A stretch of 53,508 nucleotides of DNA from UBA2942 sp045127535 (GTDB taxonomy: Bacteria; Bacillota; Clostridia; Lachnospirales; Lachnospiraceae). Below are positions 1 through 7,866 of the stretch, in pieces; position 1 is the first letter of the stretch; each line of letters starts with the position of its first letter. A program made the position numbers and the translations under genes. The DNA lies in the NCBI GenBank assembly GCA_045127535.1, contig JBGVQN010000031.1:1-53508 (forward strand). Direction: 5' to 3'. The notes under the pieces were generated by a model, which saw only the letters and a list, made by a program, of their open reading frames with translations, did no database searches and was not told where the DNA came from.

Positions 1-31
1 CCAATCTCTCTTGCATACAAGTCATCCATTT

Positions 32-1408
32 TTATTCAAAAATCACATAGTAATCCTTCGAAAACTCATCAAAAGAATCACCAATTTCTGCTTCTAACTC
101 TTTCCAACTTTCCTCTAACTTCCCACCAAGATATGCTTCCCTTGCCTGAGGTTTTTCGATAATAGCCCACTTAAGCTGCTTATATGAGTACTTAGCAAAA
201 GCAATCCACTGAGGATAATTTATCGCCATAGGATCCTTTGTAAAATATACCTTTCCAGCATTTATAGCTGTAGCACTTGAATGAGCTATAAAAAGCATTG
301 TGGATAACTTAGGATGCTTATCTCTTTTTAGTGAAAACGGAATAGAATCTCGTATTGTATTTCCTTCTTTTATCCTCTTTATTGCATATAAAGTCCTAAC
401 AATCACTTCTGTCACCATGACAGGAATAGACATTGAACAGAAATGAATAAAATCATATCCCTCATAGTACATCCCTTGTACTATCTCTGCTACTGTCTGC
501 TCATACTCACCAATACTACCAAATTGGAATAAATTGAATACTCCCATTAACGGAGCTGGCAGTCCCATTGATGTCGTTATATCAGACTTTAAATGTATTA
601 TTTGCTTTGCTAATGCAGCAAAAATATCGCTTTCTTTCCTGTCTGCATAATTCTCCATTACTTGCGATACAATCTTACCTGTTTTGTCAATAGTTGTCAT
701 CCTACCAGTTAAAATATCAAACACACCGACTACAAAACCTAATAGAGGATCATGCCCCAATGACAGAAGTCTATGATAATATGCTGACAATCCTTCTACG
801 CGAATAGTTGTATTTCTATTATCCTGTGCATCATATGATACTTTACTAATTTTTGAGTTTGCAAGTTTCTCCATTTCAGATTTCGGAAATACTTCATCAA
901 ATTTTTTTCTAATAAACTCTGAAAGCGGTCCTGCCTCTAAACCTTCTCGCCCTTTTTGCGGTATTCCCACCATTAAGATATCTACCGCCGCACCAATAAT
1001 ACCAGCAATAGCACTTATTGAAATATCAGTTTTATCTAATCTATGAATTTGATTAAATTCCTGATTCAACTGTTTAATTGCCTGCTCATTACTTTTTAGT
1101 TCTTCCTCAGTAAAAATCGACTCAAGCTCACATGATGTTCCTACTACTGCTTCTGCTTCTGCACACAAACTTTCCCATGACGGAACTATCATTAGTTTTT
1201 TAGGAACATCCGATGCACCGGTACTCCTTTTATTCTTAGCTGGCTCAATACCTAGAGCACGAAGTTTTGCTTCCAATGTTTCTATTTCAGCATCAGTCTC
1301 ACTTCTTGTTTTGCGGCTTTCCACCAAGAGCTCTTTAAGTTGGTCATCCTGATATTTTAGGACATTATTCATTTGTTGTTTATCTTTAGAAGATTTATAT
1401 TTTCCCAT
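32..1408 (-). CDS. Hypothetical 458-residue protein, last gene of the four-gene mobile-element cargo operon
   Basis: I do not recognise a named family. Residues 1-60 are charged and probably coiled coil. The middle is mixed, with hydrophobic stretches near 132-150 (SAIAGIIGAAVDILMVGIP), 222-238 (HDPLLGFVVGVFDILTG) and 325-350, so membrane contact is likely but not certain. The GHDPLLGFVVGVFDILTG and GLPAPLMGVFNLFQFGSIGE stretches look like conserved signatures. No nuclease, protease or NTPase motif is visible. The start is backed by GGAGG about 7 nt upstream, placed inside the last codons of the preceding small gene, so the two are translationally coupled. It shares its operon with a membrane-tailed XRE regulator, which suggests a self-regulated cargo system (defence, toxin or surface function), but that is inference. 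Confidence 0.75.
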   Translation of the reverse strand: MGKYKSSKDKQQMNNVLKYQDDQLKELLVESRKTRSETDAEIETLEAKLRALGIEPAKNKRSTGASDVPKKLMIVPSWESLCAEAEAVVGTSCELESIFTEEELKSNEQAIKQLNQEFNQIHRLDKTDISISAIAGIIGAAVDILMVGIPQKGREGLEAGPLSEFIRKKFDEVFPKSEMEKLANSKISKVSYDAQDNRNTTIRVEGLSAYYHRLLSLGHDPLLGFVVGVFDILTGRMTTIDKTGKIVSQVMENYADRKESDIFAALAKQIIHLKSDITTSMGLPAPLMGVFNLFQFGSIGEYEQTVAEIVQGMYYEGYDFIHFCSMSIPVMVTEVIVRTLYAIKRIKEGNTIRDSIPFSLKRDKHPKLSTMLFIAHSSATAINAGKVYFTKDPMAINYPQWIAFAKYSYKQLKWAIIEKPQAREAYLGGKLEESWKELEAEIGDSFDEFSKDYYVIFE

Positions 1409-1410
1409 AA

Positions 1411-1695
1411 CTATTCCTCCATCTCAGCCTGAATTTGTGCCCACAATCTATCTCTATAATCCCTACGCTCTTTTTCGCTTTTAAGCTCGTTTATTTCTGC
1501 CTGATGCTTTCTTATCACTTCCTGATATTGAACGTTTTTTTCTCGTTCCTTCTTTAAAGCTCTACGAACATGCCATTCTCTGATACCCATGACTGCACCA
1601 AACAATAAACCAAATATTCCAACTCCAATGCCAATCTGTCCGACATCCAAACCTTCTGATTGTTCATCAATCGTATCTAACTCGTTATTATCCAT
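1411..1695 (-). CDS. Small membrane/coiled-coil protein (94 aa)
   Basis: Start chosen at MDNNEL because AGGAGGT lies 5 nt upstream (1701-1707); an upstream in-frame ATG at 1713 has no such site. The N-terminal 20 residues are acidic, followed by one hydrophobic segment (about 20-37, GQIGIGVGIFGLLFGAVMG) and then a strongly charged helix rich in K, E and R, typical of a single-pass protein with a coiled-coil tail. The ribosome site overlaps the stop codon of the gene before it. No family recognised. The layout of one membrane segment plus coiled coil parallels its neighbour at 1706-2251, so the two may assemble together. Confidence 0.7.
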   Translation of the reverse strand: MDNNELDTIDEQSEGLDVGQIGIGVGIFGLLFGAVMGIREWHVRRALKKEREKNVQYQEVIRKHQAEINELKSEKERRDYRDRLWAQIQAEMEE

Positions 1696-1705
1696 TCGGC
1701 ACCTC

Positions 1706-2251
1706 CTATGCAACGCCTAAATCATGCTGTAAATCTTTCACTGCTCTTTGCAACAAAATATTTAAACTCTTTAGATAGTCCAGACGTTCTTTGTCAGCAT
1801 CTACTTCTTCCTTTAGTGCCTTAATAATTGCCTCGTGCTGTCTTAAAGCCTCCTGATATAATCTCTCTTTTTCCTGTTTTAACTGTTTATTCTTTAGGTG
1901 AGCTGCTACGCCAACTCCGCCAGCAGCAAGAACTACCGCAGGAGCCGCTAGTACAAAAACTCCTGCAACCATTCCACCACCCACAATACTTCCGGCAGTG
2001 GCTAATCCAGATGTAATTCCTGCAGCAGAAAGTCCAACCGTACCTAGACCATATAAAGCTGCAAAAGAACCAATACCTCCTATGCCAGCTCCAAGGGCTC
2101 CTGAAAGCACTTCTGGAATTGCACTTTCTTTAATGGTACGCTTTTTATCATTCAATGCAGCAGCGGCTTCATTTACAACATTAACAACAGACTGTAATGA
2201 ATCAACCGACTGAAAGTTCATTTCTTTTTTCTTTTTTACATACTCGCCCAT
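1706..2251 (-). CDS. Gly/Ala-rich membrane protein with C-terminal coiled coil (181 aa)
   Basis: Residues 1-45 are polar. About 46-117 form a long Gly/Ala/Val-rich hydrophobic region that could hold two or three membrane helices (for example AGVFVLAAPAVVLAAGGVGV). Residues 118-181 are a K/E-rich helix likely to form a coiled coil. Glycine-rich hydrophobic stretches of this kind occur in membrane-inserting effectors and in small structural membrane proteins; nothing here decides between them. Its ribosome site (AAGGAG) lies in the last codons of the HTH gene, whose stop is only 4 nt upstream. Function unknown. Confidence 0.7.
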   Translation of the reverse strand: MGEYVKKKKEMNFQSVDSLQSVVNVVNEAAAALNDKKRTIKESAIPEVLSGALGAGIGGIGSFAALYGLGTVGLSAAGITSGLATAGSIVGGGMVAGVFVLAAPAVVLAAGGVGVAAHLKNKQLKQEKERLYQEALRQHEAIIKALKEEVDADKERLDYLKSLNILLQRAVKDLQHDLGVA

Positions 2252-2255
2252 ACCA

Positions 2256-2726
2256 TCACTCCTTGTCTTTTAGTATTTTTGCCAACCAAGTTCCAGCTAC
2301 TGCGGCGCCAACCGCTAAAACTGGGTTAACTATTGCAACAGTTAATCCCATAGCACCTGCTGCTCCCATTAACTCTTTAGATACTGCCTTTCTGGAAGTT
2401 GTTCCAGCAAGAATCGATGGAGTGAGCATGTTTGCTTTTGCAAGCAACTCTTCTTTATCTTTTTCATTGTATTTTTCTGGATTGTCTACAAATATCTCCA
2501 GTAAACATCCAAGCATTTCTGTTTCTTCTGGTTCCTTAGCCATCTCAGCTTCAATCACAGCTCGTATAGCAATATACTGCGTCTTATTAAGTTTATTTCG
2601 CTTTGCTTCAAGATTATTTATTGTTTGTCTCGTAACACCAATACGATCACCAAGTTCCTCAGCAGTCCATCCTGCCGCACGTCGAATCAATAATAAATTA
2701 TCCTGTAATCTTTCAATTTCGTTCAT
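2256..2726 (-). CDS. XRE-family regulator with hydrophobic C-terminal tail
   Basis: Residues 1-60 are a Cro/C1-type helix-turn-helix (RRAAGWTAEELGDRIGVT, then TINNLEAKRNKL). A charged linker follows, and residues about 119-150 are a Gly/Ala-rich hydrophobic stretch (LMGAAGAMGLTVAIVNPV) long enough for a membrane hairpin, ending in LAKILKDKE. It is the first gene of the cargo operon and has a strong ribosome site (TAAGGAGGTG, 5 nt spacing). It probably represses its own promoter through the palindrome at 2760-2774. A membrane-tethered XRE regulator is unusual and fits a system that senses a membrane event. Confidence 0.85.
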   Translation of the reverse strand: MNEIERLQDNLLLIRRAAGWTAEELGDRIGVTRQTINNLEAKRNKLNKTQYIAIRAVIEAEMAKEPEETEMLGCLLEIFVDNPEKYNEKDKEELLAKANMLTPSILAGTTSRKAVSKELMGAAGAMGLTVAIVNPVLAVGAAVAGTWLAKILKDKE

Positions 2727-2749
2727 ATGGCACCTCCTTATGTTAGTAT

Positions 2750-2776
2750 ATTATACCCCGACAAATATTTTGTCAA
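2750..2776 (-). promoter_or_regulatory. Promoter of the cargo operon with embedded operator
   Basis: On the minus strand a perfect -35 (TTGACA, 2771-2776) and a perfect -10 (TATAAT, 2750-2755) are separated by 15 bp, shorter than the ideal 17. The spacer holds a palindrome, GACAAA-ATA-TTTGTC (2760-2774), overlapping the -35. A second AAATATTTG copy lies just upstream (about 2782-2790). This is a classic place for an autorepressor of the XRE type. Confidence 0.7.
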
Positions 2777-2809
2777 CTAGCAAATATTTTTCTTTGTATA
2801 AAAGTCGCC

Positions 2810-2830
2810 GCCACCCCTCAAAGGGGTGGC
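2810..2830 (-). terminator. GC-rich hairpin, possible relaxase-gene terminator
   Basis: GCCACCCCT and AGGGGTGGC form a 9-bp perfect stem with a 3-nt loop. On the minus strand the downstream sequence is GGCGACTTTTAT, a weak U tract. It lies between the relaxase gene and the promoter of the cargo operon and probably insulates them. Confidence 0.45.
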
Positions 2831-2986
2831 TTGACTCGCTGGGTTCCCCCCCGACACCGGACAACGTCTCAAGGCACCCAGACTTTCTCTTCGTTCAAGT
2901 CACTCTTGCACTTGACGCGTTGCTAATGAGGCTGTCGCTTTAATGAATAAAGATTCGTGAAGCAGCAGCTCCATATCATAAAAATA
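2831..2986. other. GC-rich, structured non-coding stretch downstream of the relaxase gene
   Basis: This segment has clearly higher GC than the AT-rich genes around it. Read on the minus strand it contains an inverted repeat, CAAGT-N9-ACTTG, and a run of Gs. No convincing gene is seen in it. It could be a structured RNA, part of the transfer region or a remnant of another element. Confidence 0.35.
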
Positions 2987-4486
2987 CTATCGGCAAGGTT
3001 CTTTATCAATGAATACACTACTTCTATCCGGATTCTCTTTAACCTTCATTGCCTTAATCTCCACCTCAACACACTTCTGCTGCCATTCCTTACAAGCCTC
3101 CTCATACCTTTGCTTCTCCTCACGAACCATGAATAGCTCGGTATAAAACTCCGAAGCATTTGCATAGCCTGCATCCTGAAGTACATTTGAAAGCTCTGAT
3201 TTCATCTTCCCTACTTTCCTATCCAATACAGCGATCTGCTCCTGCAACTCTTTCTTTCGCTTCTGTTTGAACGCTCCGCTACATTCAGACAACTCAATCT
3301 CCAGATTACTACGCTCCCTTTCAACCCTGAAAATCTCATCATTTCTGCGTTTTAGCTCTGCATCCAAAGCCATAATTGCAGAATACTTTGACAATAGCAA
3401 TGGCTTCTCCGGTTTCTTTGGAAGCTGTATTTGTGCTACTTCCTGTGCCTTTTCCTCCGGCTTAATCTCAGCCTCGGTAATCGAAGTATCATTTTCTACA
3501 ACCTTCTCATGCACAACACCCACAACCTTTTCAACCACCTTTTCCGCTGCAAGTAATACCTTTGCTATAAGCAAATCCAGTGCCTTAATTGCAAGTATTA
3601 TAATATCTGCCAGAAAAAAAGGACGATTTCCATATATTTCAATAGAACGTTTTACCTCTTCGGATATCTTTTCACGCTTCACATCCAGAATATCCTTTTG
3701 TGATACCCCCGATATTAGCGCTCTGTCCACAGTCTGATTCCACTGCATACGCACTTTATTATCAGCCTCAATCTCCGCAGCTTTCGGGTTGTTTTTTCCA
3801 ATCTTCTTAGTTGCAAGATACATTCCATTCTTCTCAAATACATGAAGTTTGTCCTCTTCTTTTATGGCAAATGCATTGATTAAATCTGTATAAACACGCT
3901 TTACTTCATCCAAATACCCATCAGCCTTAAATAACTCGTTTTTCTTGGTAAACAGCTTTCTCTCATATACCTCGCCCTTCTTAACAATCTTACACTTTTT
4001 ACGAATATTACCAGCTTCATCCAAGATTTCCTTCTTGGTTCTCCTGTGCTTACCTTTCTCGTCATAAAACATATTTCTGGTAGCAATCTTTTCCACTGGA
4101 TTATCCAGAAGCTGACGTTCCGCAAATATCAGATGAATATGATAATTGGTCTTTCGTTTATTATGGTGAAGTGCTGAAATACACTCCACCTTATACGTCT
4201 GCTTAAAGTGGTCTGTAAATCGCTTCAGCAAATACTCCGGATCATAATGCACAAAAGACTCCGGCAATGCAATAATCAGCTCCCTTGCCTCAATACATTT
4301 CCCCTCCGTTCCGCTTTGTACAAAGCTTTCCTGATTACACTTTGCCAGTTCCCGCCAAAAACTTCTCTCGGGAATTGTTGTATAAGTCGCATACAGATTC
4401 TCCTGCTTTGCCCTGCTTGATATATAAGTAATTCTGCCCGAGACATTTGTAAGCTTGTTCATCTGTATAAATGAATTTCTTGGCAT
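2987..4486 (-). CDS. MobA/MobL-family relaxase
   Basis: This enzyme nicks one strand at oriT and stays bound to the 5' end for transfer. The N-terminal relaxase domain shows ARELIIALPESF followed by the metal-binding histidine motif in ALHHNKRKTNYHIHLIFAER (HxH). The C-terminal half is K/E-rich and coiled coil, the usual accessory or transfer part. I chose the start at MPRNSF because GGGAG sits 9 nt upstream; an ATG three codons earlier overlaps the ribosome site. The result is 499 residues. A candidate oriT lies directly upstream. Family assignment is by motif and could shade into other MOB classes. Confidence 0.85.
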   Translation of the reverse strand: MPRNSFIQMNKLTNVSGRITYISSRAKQENLYATYTTIPERSFWRELAKCNQESFVQSGTEGKCIEARELIIALPESFVHYDPEYLLKRFTDHFKQTYKVECISALHHNKRKTNYHIHLIFAERQLLDNPVEKIATRNMFYDEKGKHRRTKKEILDEAGNIRKKCKIVKKGEVYERKLFTKKNELFKADGYLDEVKRVYTDLINAFAIKEEDKLHVFEKNGMYLATKKIGKNNPKAAEIEADNKVRMQWNQTVDRALISGVSQKDILDVKREKISEEVKRSIEIYGNRPFFLADIIILAIKALDLLIAKVLLAAEKVVEKVVGVVHEKVVENDTSITEAEIKPEEKAQEVAQIQLPKKPEKPLLLSKYSAIMALDAELKRRNDEIFRVERERSNLEIELSECSGAFKQKRKKELQEQIAVLDRKVGKMKSELSNVLQDAGYANASEFYTELFMVREEKQRYEEACKEWQQKCVEVEIKAMKVKENPDRSSVFIDKEPCR

Positions 4487-4519
4487 ACTAATCATCTCCC
4501 TTCTAATGCCAATGTGAGT

Positions 4520-4632
4520 GGACACATAGGTGTCCGTTTACGAACCCACCGCCGTATCCGGCGTGATAGCCCCCTGCAAGGGCGAAATACACAGAGTACA
4601 AAACGAAGTTTTGTGCGATGGGTGTATTTCGC
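4520..4632. other. Candidate origin of transfer: nested inverted repeats upstream of the relaxase gene
   Basis: Four inverted repeats sit within 113 bp: GGACAC/GTGTCC (4520-4535), CGCCG-TATC-CGGCG (4550-4563), an 11-bp perfect pair GCGAAATACAC/GTGTATTTCGC (4582-4592 and 4622-4632) and, inside its loop, ACAAAAC-GAA-GTTTTGT (4598-4614). Relaxase genes of this kind are commonly preceded by such palindromes, which position the nick. The exact nick site cannot be told. Confidence 0.6.
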
Positions 4633-4683
4633 TCTCAAACGCCGAGGGCTTGTTAAAAAATCTATCCTCAGTGCAAAAAGAAA

Positions 4684-4715
4684 AAGCCACATACCTTCGC
4701 AAAGATACATGGCTT
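4684..4715 (-). terminator. Terminator of the parM-parR transcript
   Basis: On the minus strand a 12-bp stem (AAGCCATGTATC with GGTATGTGGCTT, three G-U pairs) is followed directly by TTTTTCTTTTT. It ends transcription coming from the parR-like gene and separates it from the relaxase gene. Confidence 0.75.
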
Positions 4716-4753
4716 CAATCAAGCTAATAACTGTATTTAATTGGCTACAAATC

Positions 4754-4779
4754 GTGCCGTATCCGGCACCACTTTTTTT
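4754..4779 (+). terminator. Hairpin with T-run, plus strand
   Basis: GTGCCG-TATC-CGGCAC (4754-4769) is followed by a T7 tract (4773-4779). It would terminate plus-strand transcription, yet no plus-strand gene is nearby. Its core repeats the CGCCG-TATC-CGGCG palindrome of the candidate oriT 200 bp away, so it may be a protein-binding site of the transfer or partition region instead. Confidence 0.45.
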
Positions 4780-4861
4780 CTTCTAAAATTGCAGCTACAA
4801 TCCCTTCTATAAATGATTCTATAATGCTTCCATTTATAAATGTTTTTGTAGCCTTCTGCTA

Positions 4862-5377
4862 TCATTCCCCACAAAAACTGAAATCCAGCAACTCATTGAT
4901 ATCAGGATCCATCTGATACTTATTCACATCCTCTTCCGTATAGTCCTTATTCCCTGAAGCACCCTTATTGTCAGTCACAGGTTGTTCCTGTCCAACCGCC
5001 TGAATAGGCATTTCTGCCTGCCCCGATGGATATACCTGCTGTTGCACAGGCATCACTCCCTGCATTCCCATAACAGATAAAAGAGACTGCTGTTGCATCA
5101 TATACACCGCAGCCAGTCCCGGCAGATTATCAAGCACTTTCTGCTCCACAGCATTCACAATGTTTTGCGTAAATGCTTCCTCTTTCTCTCTGCTTTCCAG
5201 ATACGGGTCCTGCTTTTTAGCAAGATGTCTGTCATAATAGTCATTAATGGCAGCTAACACAAACTCATTCTGAGAGCGGAAGTCCTCCTCCACTTCTCTA
5301 GAGTGAAGGATTTCCCACGCACGGACTTCGTTATCCTTTTCCATATTGAAACGGAAATTGTGATTCTTTACAGCCAT
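4862..5377 (-). CDS. ParR-like DNA-binding protein (partition adaptor)
   Basis: A 171-residue protein encoded just after the actin-like gene, with the stop of parM and this start 9 nt apart. The N terminus (NHNFRFNMEKDNEVRAWEIL, then SQNEFVLAAINDYYDRH) fits a ribbon-helix-helix fold as in ParR proteins that tie centromere DNA to ParM filaments. The central part is Gln/Met/Pro-rich and low complexity; the acidic C terminus (NELLDFSFCGE) may be the filament-binding tail. The role is inferred mainly from gene order, as sequence identity in this family is low. Confidence 0.6.
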   Translation of the reverse strand: MAVKNHNFRFNMEKDNEVRAWEILHSREVEEDFRSQNEFVLAAINDYYDRHLAKKQDPYLESREKEEAFTQNIVNAVEQKVLDNLPGLAAVYMMQQQSLLSVMGMQGVMPVQQQVYPSGQAEMPIQAVGQEQPVTDNKGASGNKDYTEEDVNKYQMDPDINELLDFSFCGE

Positions 5378-5385
5378 CTAACCAC

Positions 5386-6324
5386 CTACTTTCTCATCTT
5401 CTGACGAAGCATCATATAACAAAAGTATTCATATCCCTTTGCATTGGCACAGATGTCATGATTGAAGGTTGTTCTGTCCGGATTGTACTTTCCAAACATT
5501 TCCACCATTTTGGCACCGCCTCCCATAACATACAGCTTCATCAAGTCCTCGTTATACTCATAATCACGAAGCTTATCAAATAACTCCTTCACATACTGCT
5601 CTGCAATCTCCTTGACCATATTCTGATACTTACTGCTTACATCAATCTCACCTTTACGAAGAAACTGATTGATAATCTCCTCTGGCAGCTTTACTCCGGT
5701 TGTATCCATAATATGATTCTGAATACGAATAAAACACTGATTCACACCAAGTTTTTCCGTCCAGGACTTGCTTTCAATCGGTCGCCCATTATTCAGATAC
5801 ATAATATTCATAGTGCCATTTCCTACATCCACCAGCATATTCATCCCCATAAAATCTTTAAGATTTTCTGCAACTGCAGCATATCCCTGCGGCATAACCG
5901 TACAATCTGCAATCTCAATCAAATAACTTACCTTCCTGTATTTCATGGAAATATATCTTTCTCTGGTCAGATACTTTTTGAAACTGTCTCTCTGTGCCTG
6001 TACCCATTTCAAAGGAAGACCCACAGCAAGATGAATTCTTGCTTCCGTAAGGCCTCTCGCCTCAAGCTCCTTTGCAATCGCTGCAAGAGTCATAATATAG
6101 GTGTCATCATCCTCCTGTTTATCGGCTACAAAACCCTTATGACCTTCCCCGATAATATAATAAGCACCATCATACTCAATATACTCTTTGGTAAGCACCG
6201 GCTCACTGTCACACTTCATGATTCCTGTCTGAAATACCCTGTGGGCAGTCTTAACATTCCCATAGCCATTATCAACGCCCAAAATAATGGTTCCATTTAT
6301 ATTGTATTCTCTAATCTCTCTCAT
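5386..6324 (-). CDS. parM: ParM/StbA-like actin-family ATPase
   Basis: Forms ATP-dependent filaments that push plasmid copies apart; in mobile elements it helps keep excised circles. Actin-fold motifs are visible: phosphate-1 (GVDNGYGNVKT, about residues 15-25), phosphate-2 (LVDVGNGTMNIMYL) and the adenosine-side motif (YVMGGGAKM). The start is set at MREIREYN, where AGAGAGGA lies 7-8 nt upstream; 312 residues is normal for the family. An open frame continues upstream over the preceding gene but has no ribosome site. It is followed by the parR-like gene and preceded by tnpV and parB. Confidence 0.85.
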   Translation of the reverse strand: MREIREYNINGTIILGVDNGYGNVKTAHRVFQTGIMKCDSEPVLTKEYIEYDGAYYIIGEGHKGFVADKQEDDDTYIMTLAAIAKELEARGLTEARIHLAVGLPLKWVQAQRDSFKKYLTRERYISMKYRKVSYLIEIADCTVMPQGYAAVAENLKDFMGMNMLVDVGNGTMNIMYLNNGRPIESKSWTEKLGVNQCFIRIQNHIMDTTGVKLPEEIINQFLRKGEIDVSSKYQNMVKEIAEQYVKELFDKLRDYEYNEDLMKLYVMGGGAKMVEMFGKYNPDRTTFNHDICANAKGYEYFCYMMLRQKMRK

Positions 6325-6424
6325 AATAAAATCCTCTCTTTCTCCGGCATTTGTACCGGCTGTTAAAATTACATTATCTGTTCTCCTGCTGTGGGCAATG
6401 GCACAACTGCCACCCACTTGTCTG

Positions 6425-6811
6425 TTAGTAAAATCTGTAAACGATTGTCCCATACACTTCCTCCTCTGCTATCTGCTTTGCCTGTTCCCTGAGCTTCCAC
6501 ATTTCCATTGTGGAATTAGGCTTTACAGGTTTATGTTTCTGTAGATACTGATTCATTATTGTGTCTAACATTTCATAAGCCTCATCGTTTACCTCTAAAG
6601 CTCTGGAATTCAGCGTTCCCATACGAATATGATGTCTGTATCTTTCTGCATGATTAGATTTCATATAATCAATCCACAACAGACCATATTTTCCAACCAT
6701 ACCAATCGGAATATCCTTCCCCTTAGAAACAGTAATATCCGGATAAAATACACCGTCTATCTCTGTATAAGTTCCTCCCATTGCCTCATAAATTGATAAT
6801 TCATTACTCAT
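6425..6811 (-). CDS. tnpV: TnpV-family protein
   Basis: A 128-residue protein matching the TnpV family of transposon-encoded proteins: GGTYTEIDGVFYPDITV near the N terminus, GKYGLLWIDYMKSNH in the middle and MEMWKLREQAKQIAEEEVY at the end. Its function in these elements is not known. Start set at MSNELS with GGAGG about 8 nt upstream. It sits between parB and parM, with about 20 bp between it and parB, so the three are probably one transcript. Confidence 0.75.
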   Translation of the reverse strand: MSNELSIYEAMGGTYTEIDGVFYPDITVSKGKDIPIGMVGKYGLLWIDYMKSNHAERYRHHIRMGTLNSRALEVNDEAYEMLDTIMNQYLQKHKPVKPNSTMEMWKLREQAKQIAEEEVYGTIVYRFY

Positions 6812-6830
6812 CACTGCAGCCTCCATTCTC

Positions 6831-7712
6831 TTATCTTGCTCTGTCCCGGCTGTTGCCAAGACTTTCCTGCTTGCTGTACTCCTGCTTCTCATGCCATTCC
6901 TTTACCAGCTTTTCAATCAGTTCCACCTTCTGTTTTGGCGTAAAATCTAATGGGAAATACTGTGCCAGCTTATCTGCCCGTATCTTAATCTGCTCCCTCT
7001 GGTTTGGTTTTTCCTCTTCCAATATTTCATACATTTCATCCATATCAAGACCACCGGACTGGCTGATTCGCTTCATCCGATTTGCCTGCGACAAAGACGG
7101 TGTACACTGTTCCAAATCCATGACCGCATGAAGCTCATACTGTTCTTCCTCCGTCAGATAAGACAGTTCCACCGCAATCGTAAAAGCTACCTTTTCCTCA
7201 TCTACCATTTGCAGTATCTTCGGAATCAGATGGGTAAGCCGTATATACCGCTTAATCTGTGCCACACTTTCACCCACCTGCTTTGCCAGCAGCTCATTAC
7301 TTCTCTCCAACTTCGGTCCAACTTGAGCCGAAGTGATGTCCGTTTTTCTTCCCTGTCTGTTCATGGCTTCCAGCTTCATACGATAAGCATAGGCTTTCTC
7401 ACTTGGTTTTAAGTTCTCCCGCTGTAAATTAGAATCCACCATCGCCACTATCGCCTGATTATCGTCCAGCTCTCTTATAACTGCCGGAACTTCCGCAAGA
7501 CCAGCCCACTGTGCTGCTGTCTTTCGTCTGTGTCCTGCAATCACTTCATAACCTTCTCCGTCAGGATTCGGTCTTACAAGCAAAGGTACAATCACACCCT
7601 CGTCCTCAATACTTTTCATAAGGGCACACAGCTCCATGTCCTGCTGTACATGAAAAGGATGGTTCTTAAAGTCCTTTAACTCGCTTATTCTGATACTCTT
7701 TATCTCTTCCAT
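6831..7712 (-). CDS. parB: ParB/Spo0J-family partition protein
   Basis: Residues 1-95 are the ParB N-terminal CTPase domain, with the GHRR motif at 60-63 (EVIAGHRRKTAAQWAG) and the NLQRENLKPSEKAYAY box. An HTH follows at about 137-165 (ELLAKQVGESVAQIKRYIRL). The C-terminal part is charged. The ribosome site GGAGG is correctly placed. No ParA-type ATPase gene is in the window; the neighbouring partition motor is actin-like. A missing parA may lie beyond the element's other end, or this ParB may act alone in gene regulation. Confidence 0.9.
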   Translation of the reverse strand: MEEIKSIRISELKDFKNHPFHVQQDMELCALMKSIEDEGVIVPLLVRPNPDGEGYEVIAGHRRKTAAQWAGLAEVPAVIRELDDNQAIVAMVDSNLQRENLKPSEKAYAYRMKLEAMNRQGRKTDITSAQVGPKLERSNELLAKQVGESVAQIKRYIRLTHLIPKILQMVDEEKVAFTIAVELSYLTEEEQYELHAVMDLEQCTPSLSQANRMKRISQSGGLDMDEMYEILEEEKPNQREQIKIRADKLAQYFPLDFTPKQKVELIEKLVKEWHEKQEYSKQESLGNSRDRAR

Positions 7713-7777
7713 TACAACCTCCGTTCTTCTGGTAGAATAACTTCCACTCAGTTATGCCAATGTTATCTTCAAATAGA

Positions 7778-7820
7778 AAAAGACCGCTCATCTTCAATTA
7801 CTTGAAAATGAACGGTCTTT
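7778..7820 (-). terminator. Terminator between the element end and parB
   Basis: AAAGACCGYTCAT arms (12 of 13 pairs) with an inner TTCA/TTGAA extension form a long hairpin. On the minus strand it is followed by TTTTTCTATTT. It would stop read-through from rlmD into parB. Confidence 0.75.
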
Positions 7821-7866
7821 CACGCTTCGTATTCTGTTAAATAACTTCAAAATGTTAATTGTACTT

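Noticed and set aside
32..1408. The 458-residue protein as a phage tail or conjugation protein
   Set aside because: No tail, VirB or TraG-type motifs are visible and its operon is headed by its own regulator, so it was left as unknown.
2197..2943. A 248-codon open frame on the plus strand across the XRE gene
   Set aside because: It is antisense to the XRE and membrane-protein genes, has no ribosome site and a composition typical of a shadow frame.
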